Assembly (NCBI GenBank): GCA_000320605.2 | Contig: KB445796.1 | Span: forward strand, 318,916-382,915 | Length of the DNA stretch: 64,000 nucleotides | Reading direction: 5' to 3' | From: Gelatoporia subvermispora B | Taxonomy: Eukaryota; Basidiomycota; Agaricomycetes; Polyporales; Gelatoporiaceae | In this document: positions 47,577-60,012 of the stretch, piece after piece | Layout: each line of letters starts with the position of its first letter | How positions within the stretch are numbered: position 1 is the first letter of the stretch | Notes under the pieces: generated by a model | The model's database searches: none | Seen by the model: only the letters and a program-made list of their open reading frames with translations | Told to the model about the DNA's origin: nothing | Position numbers and translations under genes: made by a program

Positions 47577-48479
47577 TGTGTATAACGTGTACACCACACA
47601 CTCACGCGATCCGGAGTTGCCATGATTACGATACCGTACTGTACGTTATTTTATTTTCACGCCTCATGTCGTCACGCTTTGCTATCTGGATAGAATCCCG
47701 GTTCCGCTGTTCATGTGTACCAAAAGATAGAATCGTCATCTGTCCTGTTATTCATTAGCCCAATGTAGAGTCTGTTGAGCACTACGCTTGGGGGACCCCC
47801 GTTTGAGGCAGTCAGCCGCACCAAGTGCGCTTGTTCCTGCCTTCTCGACAAGCCGATGGACCAATGTATCATTGACTACCCTCCGGGCCGCAGCGGAGGC
47901 GAGCAAGGGTGGACCGCCTGAAGTAGGTAAAACCTACTTTGTCGAAGCATGGAATCACGCAAGTTCGAAGCAGTGCATAACGGACAGTCCCCCACTCTGT
48001 GAACAGCCCGCACCAGTTGACGAGAGGGTTGGACATCTGGTATCATTAGACCATATCATGGGGTCTATAAGCTCCGAACATCATCAAATCCGACCGATGC
48101 GCGAGGATAGCGCGCGTAGGTCCGCCCAGGACGCCCGGAATTGCCCTCCGGCCCCGTGAAGCCATTCGCGAGCACTAGTGCGGCTGCGTCGCTCCGCGAG
48201 CCCAACGCGCCAAGGGCAGCGGTCCGGACAGAAGCTGGCTGCGCAGCGAACGCGCCCTGCGTCGCTGTCGCCGTTATCCCCGGGAAGCGAGCAGGGGGCC
48301 ATCGACTGCGCCCACGGAAGCAGTTGTGGATCCCAGACGTGAGGCTTGCCCCCTGAACCCGATCCGCCGGCCAGGGAGACGAGAGAGGCTGTTCGGGTAT
48401 CAGAATGCGGACATGATGTGCGGGGGCGCATGGAACGACGTACGCACCGCGGGAGGGGATCAATCAATTATATCCATCA
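47577..48479. other. 0.9-kb convergent intergenic region
   Basis: Between the F-box gene and DUO1. Minus-strand open frames at 48065-48467 have no recognisable domain. No repeats seen. Confidence 0.4.
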
Positions 48480-49638
48480 TTAAGTCCTCCCGGGTCGGGC
48501 GATGCGGCTGGTGCCTGCCGCGCTGGTCGTCCGTGCAGAGGCGGAGGATGCTGTGCGCCTTGCAATGCCGGAACTCGATCCGCCACTGCCTGACACAGTC
48601 GGACTCGGGCGTCCGCGAGTAGATGAGGCGGGTGCCGCTGGGAGAGGGAGACTGTAAGCCACACTGTTGGGCTGATACAGAACATTGACCGTACCTGCGC
48701 GTGGAACTCCCCGCGCCGCCATACCTCGCATCGACGCACGCGTTCCCCGCACGCCGCGCACACCGCTGCCCCGGACGGAGATCTTCGACGCAGCGCGCTC
48801 TCGCTCCAGCCGCTCGCGCTCCTCACGTTCTTGCCGCTCCTGCTCCTCCCGTTCTAGTCTCTCGCGCTGGCGCTGCTCGGCGAGCAGTCGTTCTTCTTCT
48901 TCGCGCCGCGCTCGTTCGAGGACTTCTAATCGTTCCCGCTCCAGTTGTTCCTCATCCTGGAAAGATTGTGGTCAAAGATGGTCAACAGACAATAGCATGT
49001 CTATAGGCGGCAAAACGTACCGCCTCAGCACCCTGCCATCGTTCATCTAAGATTAAACGCGCATAGTCTTCCGACTTGGCCATGATGCCAACGTATTTGT
49101 CGAGGAGGGCATTTGTATGTTCTAGTTGGGTCGCCACTCTCTGGAGATCTAGTATATGGATTCAGCTGCCAATTCGAGATTCTCATTCACTCACCTCAGT
49201 ACTCGACTTTGCCTCTCTGAGAGCATCCTTGTACACGTCAAATGCCGCATTCAGCTTCTTCAAAATGAATAGGTCATGTTGTAATTTCTCTTCTCGTGTT
49301 CTTGCCGCCATCTTCTTCGCTTCCTCTACATCCTCTTGCGTCATCGTATGGTCCAAGCCCGTGTCTCCTTCCGCAGGCTCATCTTCCTCGACTAACGGGT
49401 CGCCCTCCGCGTGGTCTACTCTGCGCAGCGGCGCAGGCTGTGCAAGCAGACTGAATGGCCTGCGTTTTAAAGTGGGCTGCGGGCGGTCCTGGAGCGAGAG
49501 TTCGGAGAGCGACAGGTCGTCTCCGCCGTGGCCTGTCCGCGACGAGCTAGCACTAGAGTTCTGTAGCAAGGAAGACTCGGAGAGGAGCCGAGAGCCACTG
49601 TGGAAGGCGTTGAGCTCAGAAATGTTGGGAGAGTCCAT
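48480..49638 (-). CDS. DUO1: DASH/Dam1 kinetochore complex subunit Duo1
   Basis: Subunit of the Dam1/DASH ring that couples kinetochores to spindle microtubules. Exons: 49638-49191, 49148-49021, 48956-48695, 48637-48480; 331 aa. The Duo1 domain spans exons 1-2: REEKLQHDLFILKKLNAAFD, VYKDALREAKSSTE, QLEHTNALLDKYVGIMAKSE and YARLILDERWQGAEADEEQL. Downstream is a highly charged single helix of Arg/Glu repeats, then an Arg/Gly/Ser-rich basic tail (RASMRGMAARGVPRAG, ending RPGRT), likely microtubule-binding. Donor 1 is the GTGAAT inside GAGGTGAGTGAAT, because the nearer GTGAGT leads to a stop. The acceptor before the last exon is the second of two AGs for the same reason. Confidence 0.9.
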
Positions 49639-50663
49639 GGCGGCGAGGGCGGAAGGAAAGACGAGGATGTCAAGGCTCGAACGCGTCGGTGGCTGGTGTA
49701 GACGGCGCGCACGTGCTCGCCGCTGGCACTGACAACTGAAGCGCCCAATTTTTGACTGACATTTTCAGACAAGTTGTCGAAGCTGGCACTTCGTGTCCTT
49801 CAGGTCACCTCCTGTAGTCCAACCTTCCGTTCTTAAGCAGAGCTGGATACTTGTCAAGTTGCTGCAAGATGTTAGGAGACTACGGTGAATGGTTCTCTAT
49901 GTTTGTCTTATTCTCAGGCTGTCTCTTGGACTGACTTTTGGTGGGAAGTATGACCTATTCGTGCGCTTGCGCGCGCCGCTAACTCCAGGTCTTAGTGACC
50001 GTTGGTACGCACTCGAGTCATCACGAACTCTTGTAGTCCAGCTGGCGTAGTCTTCTTTGATTCCATGTCCGCCGACCATCTTCTTTGTGCTGCTTGGGAG
50101 CGGTCACATACGACGTCTGTCGTTCACTAAGTGCGCAATAAATCAGTATCAGGAGGATGCTTGAGTACCTACCTGTGGCTTGGATCCTCTCGGGTCGTGC
50201 AGTCTCGGCTGAACCGTTCGAGATTGGTCAGGGGCAACTTCCACCTTCCCACAAGTGTCGATCGACTACGTATACGAGCTGAGGTGTTGTCGCTCTCGTG
50301 AACCCGAGGACATTGTCTATCTGCAACAGACTGTGCTCTCCCAGCCGCACAGACCCAGTTCATACGGACAAGCTTGACCACAGACATCACATTCACGGAC
50401 TCAGTGGAATTACTTGACGGAACAGCGTGACATGCTCCGTCCATGACAACCACTTGAACCCTTTGAGCCCATGGACGTGAGCCATCAATCTTGATTGATG
50501 CATGCCGTGACTACTTTGCATGTCTGCCGAGTCTCTAGAGCCTCGAGGGTGGCGAGGCAGTGTCCGCTGCGTTCTATATTACTGTTACCCCCGCGAGGCG
50601 CGCCCGCGAGCTGGCTGGTCCTCACCCAATCTTGATGCTCGGTCATTTTCTACTGCCTCAATC
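49639..50663. other. 1.0-kb divergent intergenic region
   Basis: Between outward-facing DUO1 and the Ser-rich membrane protein gene. No gene, TATA box or repeat recognised. Confidence 0.4.
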
Positions 50664-52105
50664 ATGAGCAGCAGCGCGACCACTAATTTTGTCGACAGCG
50701 CAGACACTAATGATATCACATATAATCCTGGTCCAAATGCCCCGTGGTTTTTTACGCACTCCACAAACACAGCTGTCTTTGACTCAACGCTCAGTGAAAT
50801 TCACGGAGCAGGCGGGGCTACTTTTAACTTCAATGGTGAGCTCAGTTCATCCATTTCTCTATCGACAGCACTAGAACCAGTGATCACTTCAATAGGTTCA
50901 CAAGTTTCTGTAGTGGGCACCGTAGTACCAGCTACGAACGGGAGCTCACAGCCAACGTCGACATACACCGTAAATGGCGCGACTGTCACCTTTACACCAG
51001 ACCCTATCACTGGAAACGAGCAAGATGGTCGCACTTTTTTCAGCTCGCCAATCTTGCCATTCGGGCAGTACACGCTTGACATTGAAATTATAACGGCCAG
51101 TGCGGCCTGTCCGTATTTTCTGGACTATATCTCGTTTGATCCGACCGATCCAAACAGTCCCACATCTTCGTCATCATCTTCACCCTCATCGTCGTCCTCA
51201 TCGAGTAGTCCATCATCATCACAACATTCATCACAACAATCATCATCCGCCCAATCATCCTCATCATCATCGTCGAGTCAAACTTCCAGCAGCTCCAGCA
51301 GTTCACCCTCTGCCACCAATGCTGGTGCCACTAAGAAATCAACAAATACAGGGGCGATTGCGGGTGGTGTTGTCGGAGGTCTGGCGGTCCTTGTCATTAT
51401 AGCTGCGGCCCTATTCTTCTGGCTGAGGCGGAGGAGGAGCCCGAGATATTCCCCGTCTGCCGGGCTATTTGATTGTTCGTGCATTCAACTTCCCATACGC
51501 CTGTAACATGCTAACACAGAAAATGCTCAGCACCGGAGCCCCACGTACCGCGTCTGTCTCCAGCGAACGCAGCCGAGATGGCTGAGGCGTCCCCGACCGG
51601 AGGAGTCTCTCAGCCATTGTTAAGTGGGGACGCATCCCACCCGTCGCCACCTATGAGCGGGCAGTCCTCCAATGTCGGGTCATCAACAACAGGCTCTTAC
51701 GGTCTAGCCAGGAACGAGGCGCAATTCCCGTTCCCTGTCACCGCCGCCCAAGTAGGGACATCCGCCGGGTCCTCCATACCCTCCCAGTCGTTCGACGCCT
51801 CTGCCATCACGCAGGACAACCTTTCCACCCTCCCCACGTCGGTAATCACACACCCACGGGTCGACTCTGCGAGCCACGTCTCCATCACCCCCGACGAGTC
51901 TGCCTCGCAAGTCGGTGCACGCGGCTACGGACCGCGACCGCTGCCCGCCGGCCGGCAGGCCTCAATGTCGAAACGAGAACTTGTATTGGCCCCGCCGCCG
52001 CCGCCGCCGACGCAGTACTTGGACTCAGGGATGCGGTTCTCGTCGGCTATCACGCCGTCGGAGATAGAGCCAATGGATGTGCCTCCGTCGTACACTGCTG
52101 ATTGA
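50664..52105 (+). CDS. Ser-rich single-pass membrane protein (SKG6/Mid2-like architecture)
   Basis: Plasma-membrane or cell-wall-sensor-like protein, a common Agaricomycete architecture of unknown function. Exons 50664-51454 and 51520-52105; 458 aa. Outer domain of about 170 residues with VVGTVVPATNGSSQPTSTYT and YTLDIEIITASAACPYFLDY, a low-complexity Ser stalk, one TM (GAIAGGVVGGLAVLVIIAAA) followed by RRRR stop-transfer, and a cytosolic tail rich in Pro/Ser ending DVPPSYTAD, a PPxY motif. No convincing signal peptide from the Met at 50664; an upstream in-frame TTG/ATG at 50520 gives no better one. The donor of the only intron is a weak GTCTGC, so the junction could differ. Confidence 0.75.
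51160..51312 (+). repeat. TCA/TCG/TCC serine-codon low-complexity tract
   Basis: Imperfect trinucleotide repeat coding a Ser stalk with scattered Gln, Pro and His; likely variable in length between strains. Confidence 0.7.
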
Positions 52106-52805
52106 TGGACTACATAAGGGCTTTTTCTCGCTTTTTGCTAGGTCGCTGTTGCTATGCTGAATAAGATGGGACATGAATATCTAATGTACTTGGTCAAGAA
52201 ACAAAAGTCTGCATGCTTTGCTGAAGACTATATACGCTTGAAGATCTCTGCTCCCTTCGTGTTGATGGAGATTCATCCACAACGCTGTACTTGCTGTATT
52301 TGTCCTGTTGTTCGCATCTTCCAAGGCTGTCCCCAGTGCACAAAATACATTCGTAATCCTTCCTCTTCACGTCTCTGTAAGCGCCGAAGTATAATCCAGA
52401 TCTCATAACGTTTAGTGCCTTTAATTTTGGGCCCGGAGACACAGTATTTCAAACGGGCTAGTTCTGTTATTCGACGTAAGGCTCTGCTCCTCGGCTCACC
52501 GAGACAGGACACAAGTGGATGTTGATTTCTTGATGTGTACAAGGCAGCCGCAGGACAGAGCGCGGCTGCGTTCCGACATTGGATAGAGGTCAGATTTGCA
52601 AACAGGTTTATTACACATCATAGTCGTTCAGACCCAATGGTATTCAGCATACGCCGCCCGATGATTATGCAAAGGGACATTGCCCAGGTTGGCAATGTAA
52701 GTCGGATCTTCAGCCAGCATGACAACCGGAATACATTACTACAGTAACTATTACAGATCTCACAGAATCCAAAGGCAAACAATGTCTCCGCAGGATGCAG
52801 TTGAC
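52106..52805. other. 0.7-kb convergent intergenic region
   Basis: Between the Ser-rich membrane protein and DUF4436-C, tail to tail. No gene recognised. Confidence 0.4.
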
Positions 52806-54953
52806 TTAGACCGGGGTCTTACGCCCACCCATAGTCAAGGTCATCTGACCCGTAGAATTATCATCGAACAGGACCTCGTAGGTCTGCGTGTTCTTCTCTG
52901 GGTTGCGGAAGAGGAATATCGCGGTCATGAAGACAGACTTGGATGACGAGAACTTGATCAGTGTGTTGTGATGCTAAGCGAGCATTGTACTCACGCATAG
53001 TGTCAACAATGCGAGACACGGCAGAATGCCCACGAAGTCTGCATCACGTCACGATACAAGATCAGTTAAATATACCAATATTTCGCGGATTTGCCTACCA
53101 ATGTCTGCACCTGCAAGCGCGACATGTCTCACCGTGAGTCTCGAGTTCGAAAAATACACAGGACGACCCACCAAATCCAGCAGGGGCTCCAGGTAATGTA
53201 CCGCGAAGTTGAGTGAATGCGAATAGCGTAGCAACCGGTAAGACCAGTACTTCAGCCCGGGTACCTTTGCCAAGGACGACCGCGGCAACACCAGCTACCA
53301 CAAATGTCAAAGTCACCATCCCTGTGTAGAACTTAGATGTCAGAACGCGAAGGTGGACTATTTTGTGAAACTCACAGATAGCCATAACAATGAAGATAGC
53401 ATAAACACGAATCACCGGTCCCCTCGTGATCTCAATGTCCTTGATGTATGTCATGTTGTCAAATGCGACGCCGGAATCCGTCAGTTTCGCGTTGTAGCCA
53501 CTGTAGGATGCAACAATGTAAGTCGTCATGCTATGGTACATGACCAACACGTACACCGCAATACCCGATGTTTGATCGACGAAAATCCCGACTGTTTGAT
53601 TATCAGGGATGGTCATAGCGTACATCGCTAGCTGTGCATTGTACCTGTATAGTCTTTGATCAATGCTCCATGATCAGCTCTTGACTAGGTATGACTCACT
53701 TCTCAAATGGATACGACTGTGCCGTTCGCCCTGTTCCATCATCGAATATCAGGACGTCCGTCCGAAATCGTGCGGTGTTAGGACGTTCGTCTGTTTGCTT
53801 TTGAAGTGACAACCAGTTCGTGCCATTAAGCGTGAACACTGGCTGCGGCCCAATGATGTTGGACGCCGGGGTACTAGAGCTAGATAACAGGTTCCTATGG
53901 ATAATCGCGATGTTTAGTAATGCTCGCATCTCATCCATCGCAGGAGTACAAAGACATACTGATCGAAGTAAAGATTGACATCAGGACATGACTGGGCGTT
54001 CTGATCGCAGAGGATGGCTGTCCCGTTCGGAGTGAACCCGATCACAAAATCGTCGATCTGCCACTCGAGCGTCATGACTTGCATAGTGGGGTCAATGTTG
54101 ACAAGGTTGGCTTCCAGGAGCAGCCACACCTGGTTGAGCATAACAGTCGATCAATCGGTCCATCGTCAATAAGGACATCTCTTACGTTTGTGTCATTCCC
54201 AAAGTCAGCATCGTTATTATTCACCCCGTTGAACGTACGCAGTCGCAGAGACCAGCCAATTCCAATACTGATGCTGACAAGGGCTGCCAAGAAAAACAGG
54301 AGAATGAAAGTCCAGTACTTCTTCAACAATGGAAGGGAGGAGGTCCTGTACTTCTTCACCCAACGAAAGGCGCCGTGGTGCCAGCGTTGTTCTTTGTCGG
54401 ATTCAGGGTCGTCCATCGCGGCCGCGGATGTCGGGTTAGGCTTCAGCGACATAGAACTTGAGTTGCGCGATCTCAAGCCGTTCTGAGGGTCAAGGGTAAC
54501 CTGGATTGGCGAATTGACCGTCTGCTGAACCGCGTTGACGGCGTCGCCGGTGGTCATGATCGGCTCCGAACCTGCTATCATTGTGTTGGAGGATTCCCAA
54601 TTTGTAAGCTCAGGTCGCTCAGGGACCTGAGGTGACGGCTGGGCCGAGGCGGAGATCGGGGATTGGACGAAGGGGGGATCCGAACGAACAATGGCGGGGA
54701 GGGGTCGCAAATCAGGTTTCACGACTGTCGCCTGGATGCTACCTGGGACAGGCACGGAGGACGATTTCGTTGGAAGCGTCACCTGGTGTGTTTGCACAGG
54801 GAAGCTCGTCGCTCGGTGAGTAGGCGGTAGGGGTCGCGGTTTGGTGAAAGGGAGTTCTGGGAGTATGTCCACTATGTGGGGAACCTGCTGAGCTGAAACT
54901 GCATCCGGATTCGCAGATTGTGCGTTCGCGTCTAACACAACTTCAGAGGACAT
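52806..54953 (-). CDS. DUF4436-type four-TM membrane protein, paralogue C
   Basis: Function unknown. Exons: 54953-54186, 54129-53960, 53894-53700, 53644-53555, 53500-53376, 53321-53172, 53110-53099 (12 nt), 53038-52995, 52937-52806; 561 aa. It has the longest cytosolic N-terminus, Pro/Ser/Val-rich (VPHIVDILPELPF, HRATSFPVQTHQVTLP). TM1 is WTFILLFFLAALVSISIGIG; the outer domain has VFTLNGTNWLSLQ, FRTDVLIFDDGTGRTAQ, SYPFEKY and MTIPDNQTVGIFV; the C-terminal three TMs include GPVIRVYAIFIVMAI and LRGTLPGAPAGFGADIDFVG, ending FMTAIFLFRNPEKN and a short hydrophilic tail. All eight introns match A and B in position and phase. The start is the ATG at 54953; a GTG-initiated extension is ignored. Confidence 0.83.
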
Positions 54954-55090
54954 CTCGGCGGTGGCAAACACTCGCGTGAGTGACCAGAAAGTCCGTGAAG
55001 CCTACTGTTGAACGCGTATCCGAGCAACAATATCAGCAGGATGGGTCACGTAGGCTCTTGAATAAAGCATCACGAAACAAGCCAGTGCGG

Positions 55091-55098
55091 TCTATATA
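55091..55098 (-). promoter_or_regulatory. TATA box of DUF4436 paralogue C
   Basis: TATATAGA on the minus strand, 138 bp before the ATG. Confidence 0.55.
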
Positions 55099-57283
55099 GT
55101 CAGCTCAGGCGCCAAGGGTGAAGCCATAGTACATCCGTTGCTTCGTAAAATTCTCAGCCCTGAGGGCATTTGCTATTGCACTGTAGGCGCTTGCGCACAA
55201 GTACAGTTAGACCCTTTGATCACGCATCACGACCGTTACCCAGCGTGGACGAATCTAGAAGCGATGCAGACGACGAGACTGCCAGTGGAAGACAAAACGT
55301 CTGCGTGCGAAGATTTGCAAGGACGCTTCAGAAGCTCCGGAGTCCTCGGAGAACAGCTATATCATCATATCATGCCGAATGGGATCAATGTAGAACGAAA
55401 ATGATAGCGCTGAATGCAACTGTGATTGTTTGGCATGACAGCAAGCGTCACACAGCAAGGCCATCTTGCCGTGACATCTGTACGTTGCAGAAATGACGTC
55501 GCTTTTGCTAGCAGTTGGTGAGACCCGTCCGCACTTGCATCCAGCTCCAGTCCAGGTCGCGGATTCTTAGCTTTGAGCTAGGCTGGTATATGCAGTATTG
55601 ACCTGGTCATTTCGAAGCCAGTATTGTGAGTAAGTTGTCTTGAGTATTGGTCATTGGCGCGAGAACTCGAGAACAACGCAACTTGACCTTGAGGCCTATT
55701 TTTCAGGTACTGGATACGATGACAGATAGGCGCCTAGATATTTGGGCGGTGTTGATGAGCTGGAGTCAAGGGCGGGATCAGAAGCTTCCTGAAGGGGCAA
55801 ATGCTGTGCTAAGTCGATTGGCAATCATTGTGGTGCGGTGAGCAGGTCTCAGACGTATACCGCTCAAGCACACTACAGCACTCGCAGTACATCGTTCGAG
55901 ATCTTGTAATATGTCAGTGTAAGGTCTTTATATCGAGTAGCCCGATAGATGACAACTGTGAATACCATCAAATATAGCACGCTAGGATACTGTCGCTCGA
56001 GAGTTATGCGCTGCCAGACGCTGACGCACCCTGGGCCCCTGGTCGTCTCCTTGTCCTGCACGCTCAGCCTCGATTCTGTGATCATGTAGTTGACCATCCG
56101 CCATTCGCATCAATTTACTACGATAGTTGCTTGAGGCCCAGCATCAGTCGCGTACTGAGTTCTTTGGATTAGTTATCCCCGTAGGCAGATCAGCTCGTAG
56201 TTCAGCTTTCCAGCCATCGCTAGTACAGTGCAGGATGTCGTGAATATAGCTTCAAGCAAGGTCGTGTACGGGTCCATGGAGCACTAGCGTTTTCCAGAGA
56301 CATCCCAGTGCGTTTCCGAACGATAGGCCAGCCCGAAAAAAACTAGGGCTGACTAGTACTGGACCCTGGCGCGCTACGGTTAGCACGTAGCGGCGGCTGA
56401 AACGCTCTCCATTGCCTCCGAATATCAAACTTCTCGTTGTTGAACATAGCATTTGCCCAGACTTCCAGAGTATCTCAATTGTGTCTGTCATAACGGGGGA
56501 GCCTCCAAAGGAGATAGGTGATACATAAATCGGAACTATGTGGCGTGGCCAATTGGGTCTAAACCTCGTACTAATTTGAATTCCGCCCGGCCCCGTCGCT
56601 GCCGTGCCGCCGCAGTCACGTTGTACGGGCCGAGCCCTCGTAAAGTTGGCTCGGCTCATGCATGCATGATCTCAGGAGCCTTGAGCCGCTCTCTGCCGCT
56701 CTAACCCGAGTCCAAGCCCGGGCTTTGGGCCGGGCCGGGCCTGGCACAACACACGGTACAGGCCACTCAGTGAGGCTCGAATTCTAAAATGCTGGCATTG
56801 CTTGCATCTGATACTGAGTGAGCTCATACCTTTCTGAACATGATCAGAGGACCAATGAAAGCGCATGCATGCTTTATACCAAATGATGCAACTGGGCCCG
56901 CAGCACATTATATGCAACACTGCCTGCATTGTGGCAAAATTGAGTCAACTTGGTACGAGCACTGCATCTTAAACACTTTTTGATATTGGATCTCGACTCT
57001 CGAGTATTGTATATTATATGTTTTCTCAGAAGGCAAAGCTGAGTAGTGCGCTGGCGTACTCTGCAGGTGGTGAATGCAACACCCCATACATGAAGGAACG
57101 ACGTGGTGGGTAATGTGTATAAAAGCGAAAAAAGGTCAATTTGTCCATCATCTTGAATTCACAAATTGCATTCCAATCTTCCGTTCGATAATATACACGC
57201 AGCAAGTGAGCCAACGTTGAACACGCCATTGATGGAATCTGTGTTCTTTGTTTCTCAAGGCACATGATCGTACATCAAGGCGC
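55099..57283. other. 2.2-kb gene-free stretch with a GC-rich palindromic patch
   Basis: No recognisable gene. At about 56700-56750 the DNA has overlapping GC palindromes (AGCCCGGGCT, GGGCCGGGCC) unlike the surrounding AT-richer sequence, and the GCATGCATG of a nearby TGCATGCATGA run is also palindromic. Confidence 0.4.
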
Positions 57284-58807
57284 TCAAGAAATTTGGATCG
57301 ACATCGCTGCATTGTCTTCAGCATCGTCGTCATCCCAAGTTGAGTCTACATCGATGACAGAAGCATAATCAAGCGATTCGCCCATATTGCCAATAAATGA
57401 TCCAAAGCGCAAGCTTGGGGTCTGCGAGCGACCCTGATCGAGTTCTCTTGGTATGGAGGAATCCGGAGGGCTGGCGTTGTCATCTGAGACGTAGGTGAGT
57501 TGACGGAGGTTTAGGGTGAAGTGGGTGATGATTATCGAGAACCACCCGGATTACGACAGAAATCAGTGGAATAAGTATGAGTGACTGGGAAGATGATACA
57601 CTGACGGTGTCAGGAATGCACCGGCATAGACGAAACTCTACGATCAATTCTTCAAGGAACAGACTGTATCTCAGACAATAGTCATTGCGTACATTGGTCA
57701 TCCAATCAGTGATACTAAGCACGTGTATGGACAAAGACCTCTAAAAATTTGGTTCAAATCAGGCCAATGGTATTGGGAATAAAACTGACATAAAATACAG
57801 GGTACCTAGTACGTGTACGTGAATCTTCGGGAGATATAACAAGCTACTACCGCCTACCATCTCGGAGGAGTATGGTCATGAGGGGTGTCTTGACGTTGTG
57901 CTCACGGGCTATCCGTACCGTGCCCCATGTTTTGGACCATGTTAATATGAGGACTAATGTATCCGCAATGATGGCAGGGACGCCGGTGCTAATTTCCACT
58001 GTGATGATATAAGCAGAGAAATATATGAGGCAGGAGACATACATCTACAACAAATGGGAAATAAGTAATGAATTAGGCTGCAATTGGATGTTTTTAAACC
58101 TAATAAATGTCGTCTTGGATATGTAGCTAAGTCCAAAGCATTGTGCCCCTAGCATTGGAAGAGTGGTCAATTGCCAGCTATTCCCGTAGAAGTTGCCGTA
58201 CTTTACAAGCTGCAATGAGCTTTATACCCCATCTCCGTGATGTCCCTGTGGTTCGAACGTACCGCGTTGATACATGCGGGCACGAAGCTCAGCAATGCAA
58301 CAGGAAACGACAGGAACAAACTGCCGCCACTAAGCACATGGACACGGGTTGCTGAGAATGCTGTTGAGACTTGTCAATCGCTACCCGGTGTACTCGGAGT
58401 GGTGGCTTACCCGCCCACAGGGCGAATAGTAGTAACTCCAGGGTGTAGTACACGCAGACCACCACCGCACAGCTAAGGATCGAAGGTCGAATGTACAGTT
58501 CAGCCCGGATTCACACGCTGAACAAGGATCTGACCTCTGGAACGGCCTGTGTCAACGTGTACAAACTTAGACCAGCTCAACACGCTTACAGCAGGTGTTC
58601 CGGAAGGGGAAAGATACAAAATGATGATCAGGACAGCGTACACCAAGGTCAGCCACCGGTTGACGTGAAATAGAACAATGGTTCTAGTCATTTTATCCCC
58701 CATATAAACTGCCCTTCGCGTGATACAGTACAAACATGATTGAAGAGAATGAGGGCTATAAACACGAAGGTCATTTGTGCGTAGTGCATGATCTTCATAT
58801 GCGACAT
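57284..58807 (-). pseudogene. DUF6533-type membrane protein gene with an apparent frameshift
   Basis: Multi-TM protein of an Agaricomycete-expanded family of unknown function. Signatures in order: TFVFIALILFNHVCTVSREG with QFIWG, then MTRTIVLFHVNRWLTLVYAV (the family's E-x-IW...NRY block), ATRVHVLSGGSLFLSFPVAL, GVPAIIADTLVLILTWSKTW, PLMTILLRDG and the C-terminal FSIIITHFTLNLRQL with an acidic tail ending SIQIS. QFIWG and DKMTRT lie in different frames, separated by a run of five G at about 58690-58700; one extra base would restore the frame. No normal intron explains it: the only GT..AG there is 26 nt and would delete the motif. It may be a pseudogene, a sequencing error, or carry an unusual splice. 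Confidence 0.55.
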
Positions 58808-60012
58808 ACTAGCAGATGCCAACTAGCAATAGTTGCTGATGATGCTTCGAGGGTTGTGCCACGCCTAGTGTGAACTCGATGGAGAGCTTCTATGTCCTCG
58901 CTACTTACCTGGAACTCACAGCGCTGACACTCTGGTCAGCTAACGGGCTGTACGAGCGCTCTCGATGAGTCAACTGAGACGAGGAAGACTCGACGGCCCC
59001 CATCGTTCACTGGAGCACCTTGGTGTTGCTTACGGTGGTCGAGATACTTACGGCACTGGCAAATGGCACCGTTGATGCGCTGGGTAAAATCATGTGATAT
59101 ACCCACAAATGTGAAGGCACGTCTATATTCGTTCATCGGGAGACCTACGGCCGTTATCCTCATAGATGTACTGTTCGGAATTTGCACCGCAGTTTCTGAA
59201 TTTTGCAACGCCCTCCCCTACTAACGCTCAAGCACTTGGCTCACCCTAGGTACTGCCATTCTATCTGTGTTTCACAACGACAGTTCACCATATATGTTCC
59301 ACCTTGGAGTCGAGAGCAACGTCAATGTTGAGGTCGATGCATGCTTTCGGTATTGTATTCGCTTGATTGTAAGACCTATCCCCCGCTCAGTTGATTGCCT
59401 CGCCTTTTGATCCGCATAAGAGTAAGGAAAGCATCGGAAGCCCGTGTGCCAAATACATTGGAGTGCGTATCAAGTGCTTAACGCTAAGTCCTGTGCTCAC
59501 TGTGTAATCGTCGATATCGCGATGCTGAGGTCGGCTCCCTCGGCATGGTCAACACTTGACACACATATACTTGTGGAATTTCTGATCATATATGGAGTGT
59601 ACTTCCCGTCGACGGCAAATGGACATGCCCGAACAAACGGAGGGCTCTCGATGATACTACCGACATCGACCGGATATATGTCAGTCGTTCTATTCGCCCC
59701 GCGCCGCAAGGACTCTTCCATCATCTGCTGTCTCGCTATCACTGAACGGCATAGTACTGGCTGACTACTAATGCCTAAGGAACAAGATAGAACTCATACA
59801 ATAAACTCCGATGTGCACGATGTTGTGCATCATGAGGGACGATTTCATTACACTCGTATGGCAGTGGACATCAATAGTCGACGCTTATGTTATGTCTAGG
59901 CTGATGTCATTTGCGGATCACCATGCGTGATAGAGGGCTCTAGTCGTGGAATCATCCGGAGAACGTTGGGTACGTGCAATGAGTAAAACTATGGTAAGGA
60001 TATAGCGAAAAT
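58808..60012. other. 1.2-kb intergenic region
   Basis: Upstream of the DUF6533 gene, possibly including its missing first exon, and downstream of the SUMO-motif gene. No other coding signal seen. Confidence 0.4.

Noticed and set aside
47001..47758. Long antisense and shifted frames over the F-box last exon
   Set aside because: Shadow frames produced by the strong third-position GC bias of the real exon.
48065..48467. Overlapping minus-strand frames downstream of DUO1
   Set aside because: No similarity to any known family, and DUO1 ends cleanly at 48480.
56252..56659. 135-codon minus-strand frame
   Set aside because: No motif; lies in the gene-free stretch and lacks splice or family support.
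57745..57765. GGTTCAAATC, similar to a tRNA B box
   Set aside because: It lies inside an intron region of the DUF6533 gene and has no A box or cloverleaf pairing.
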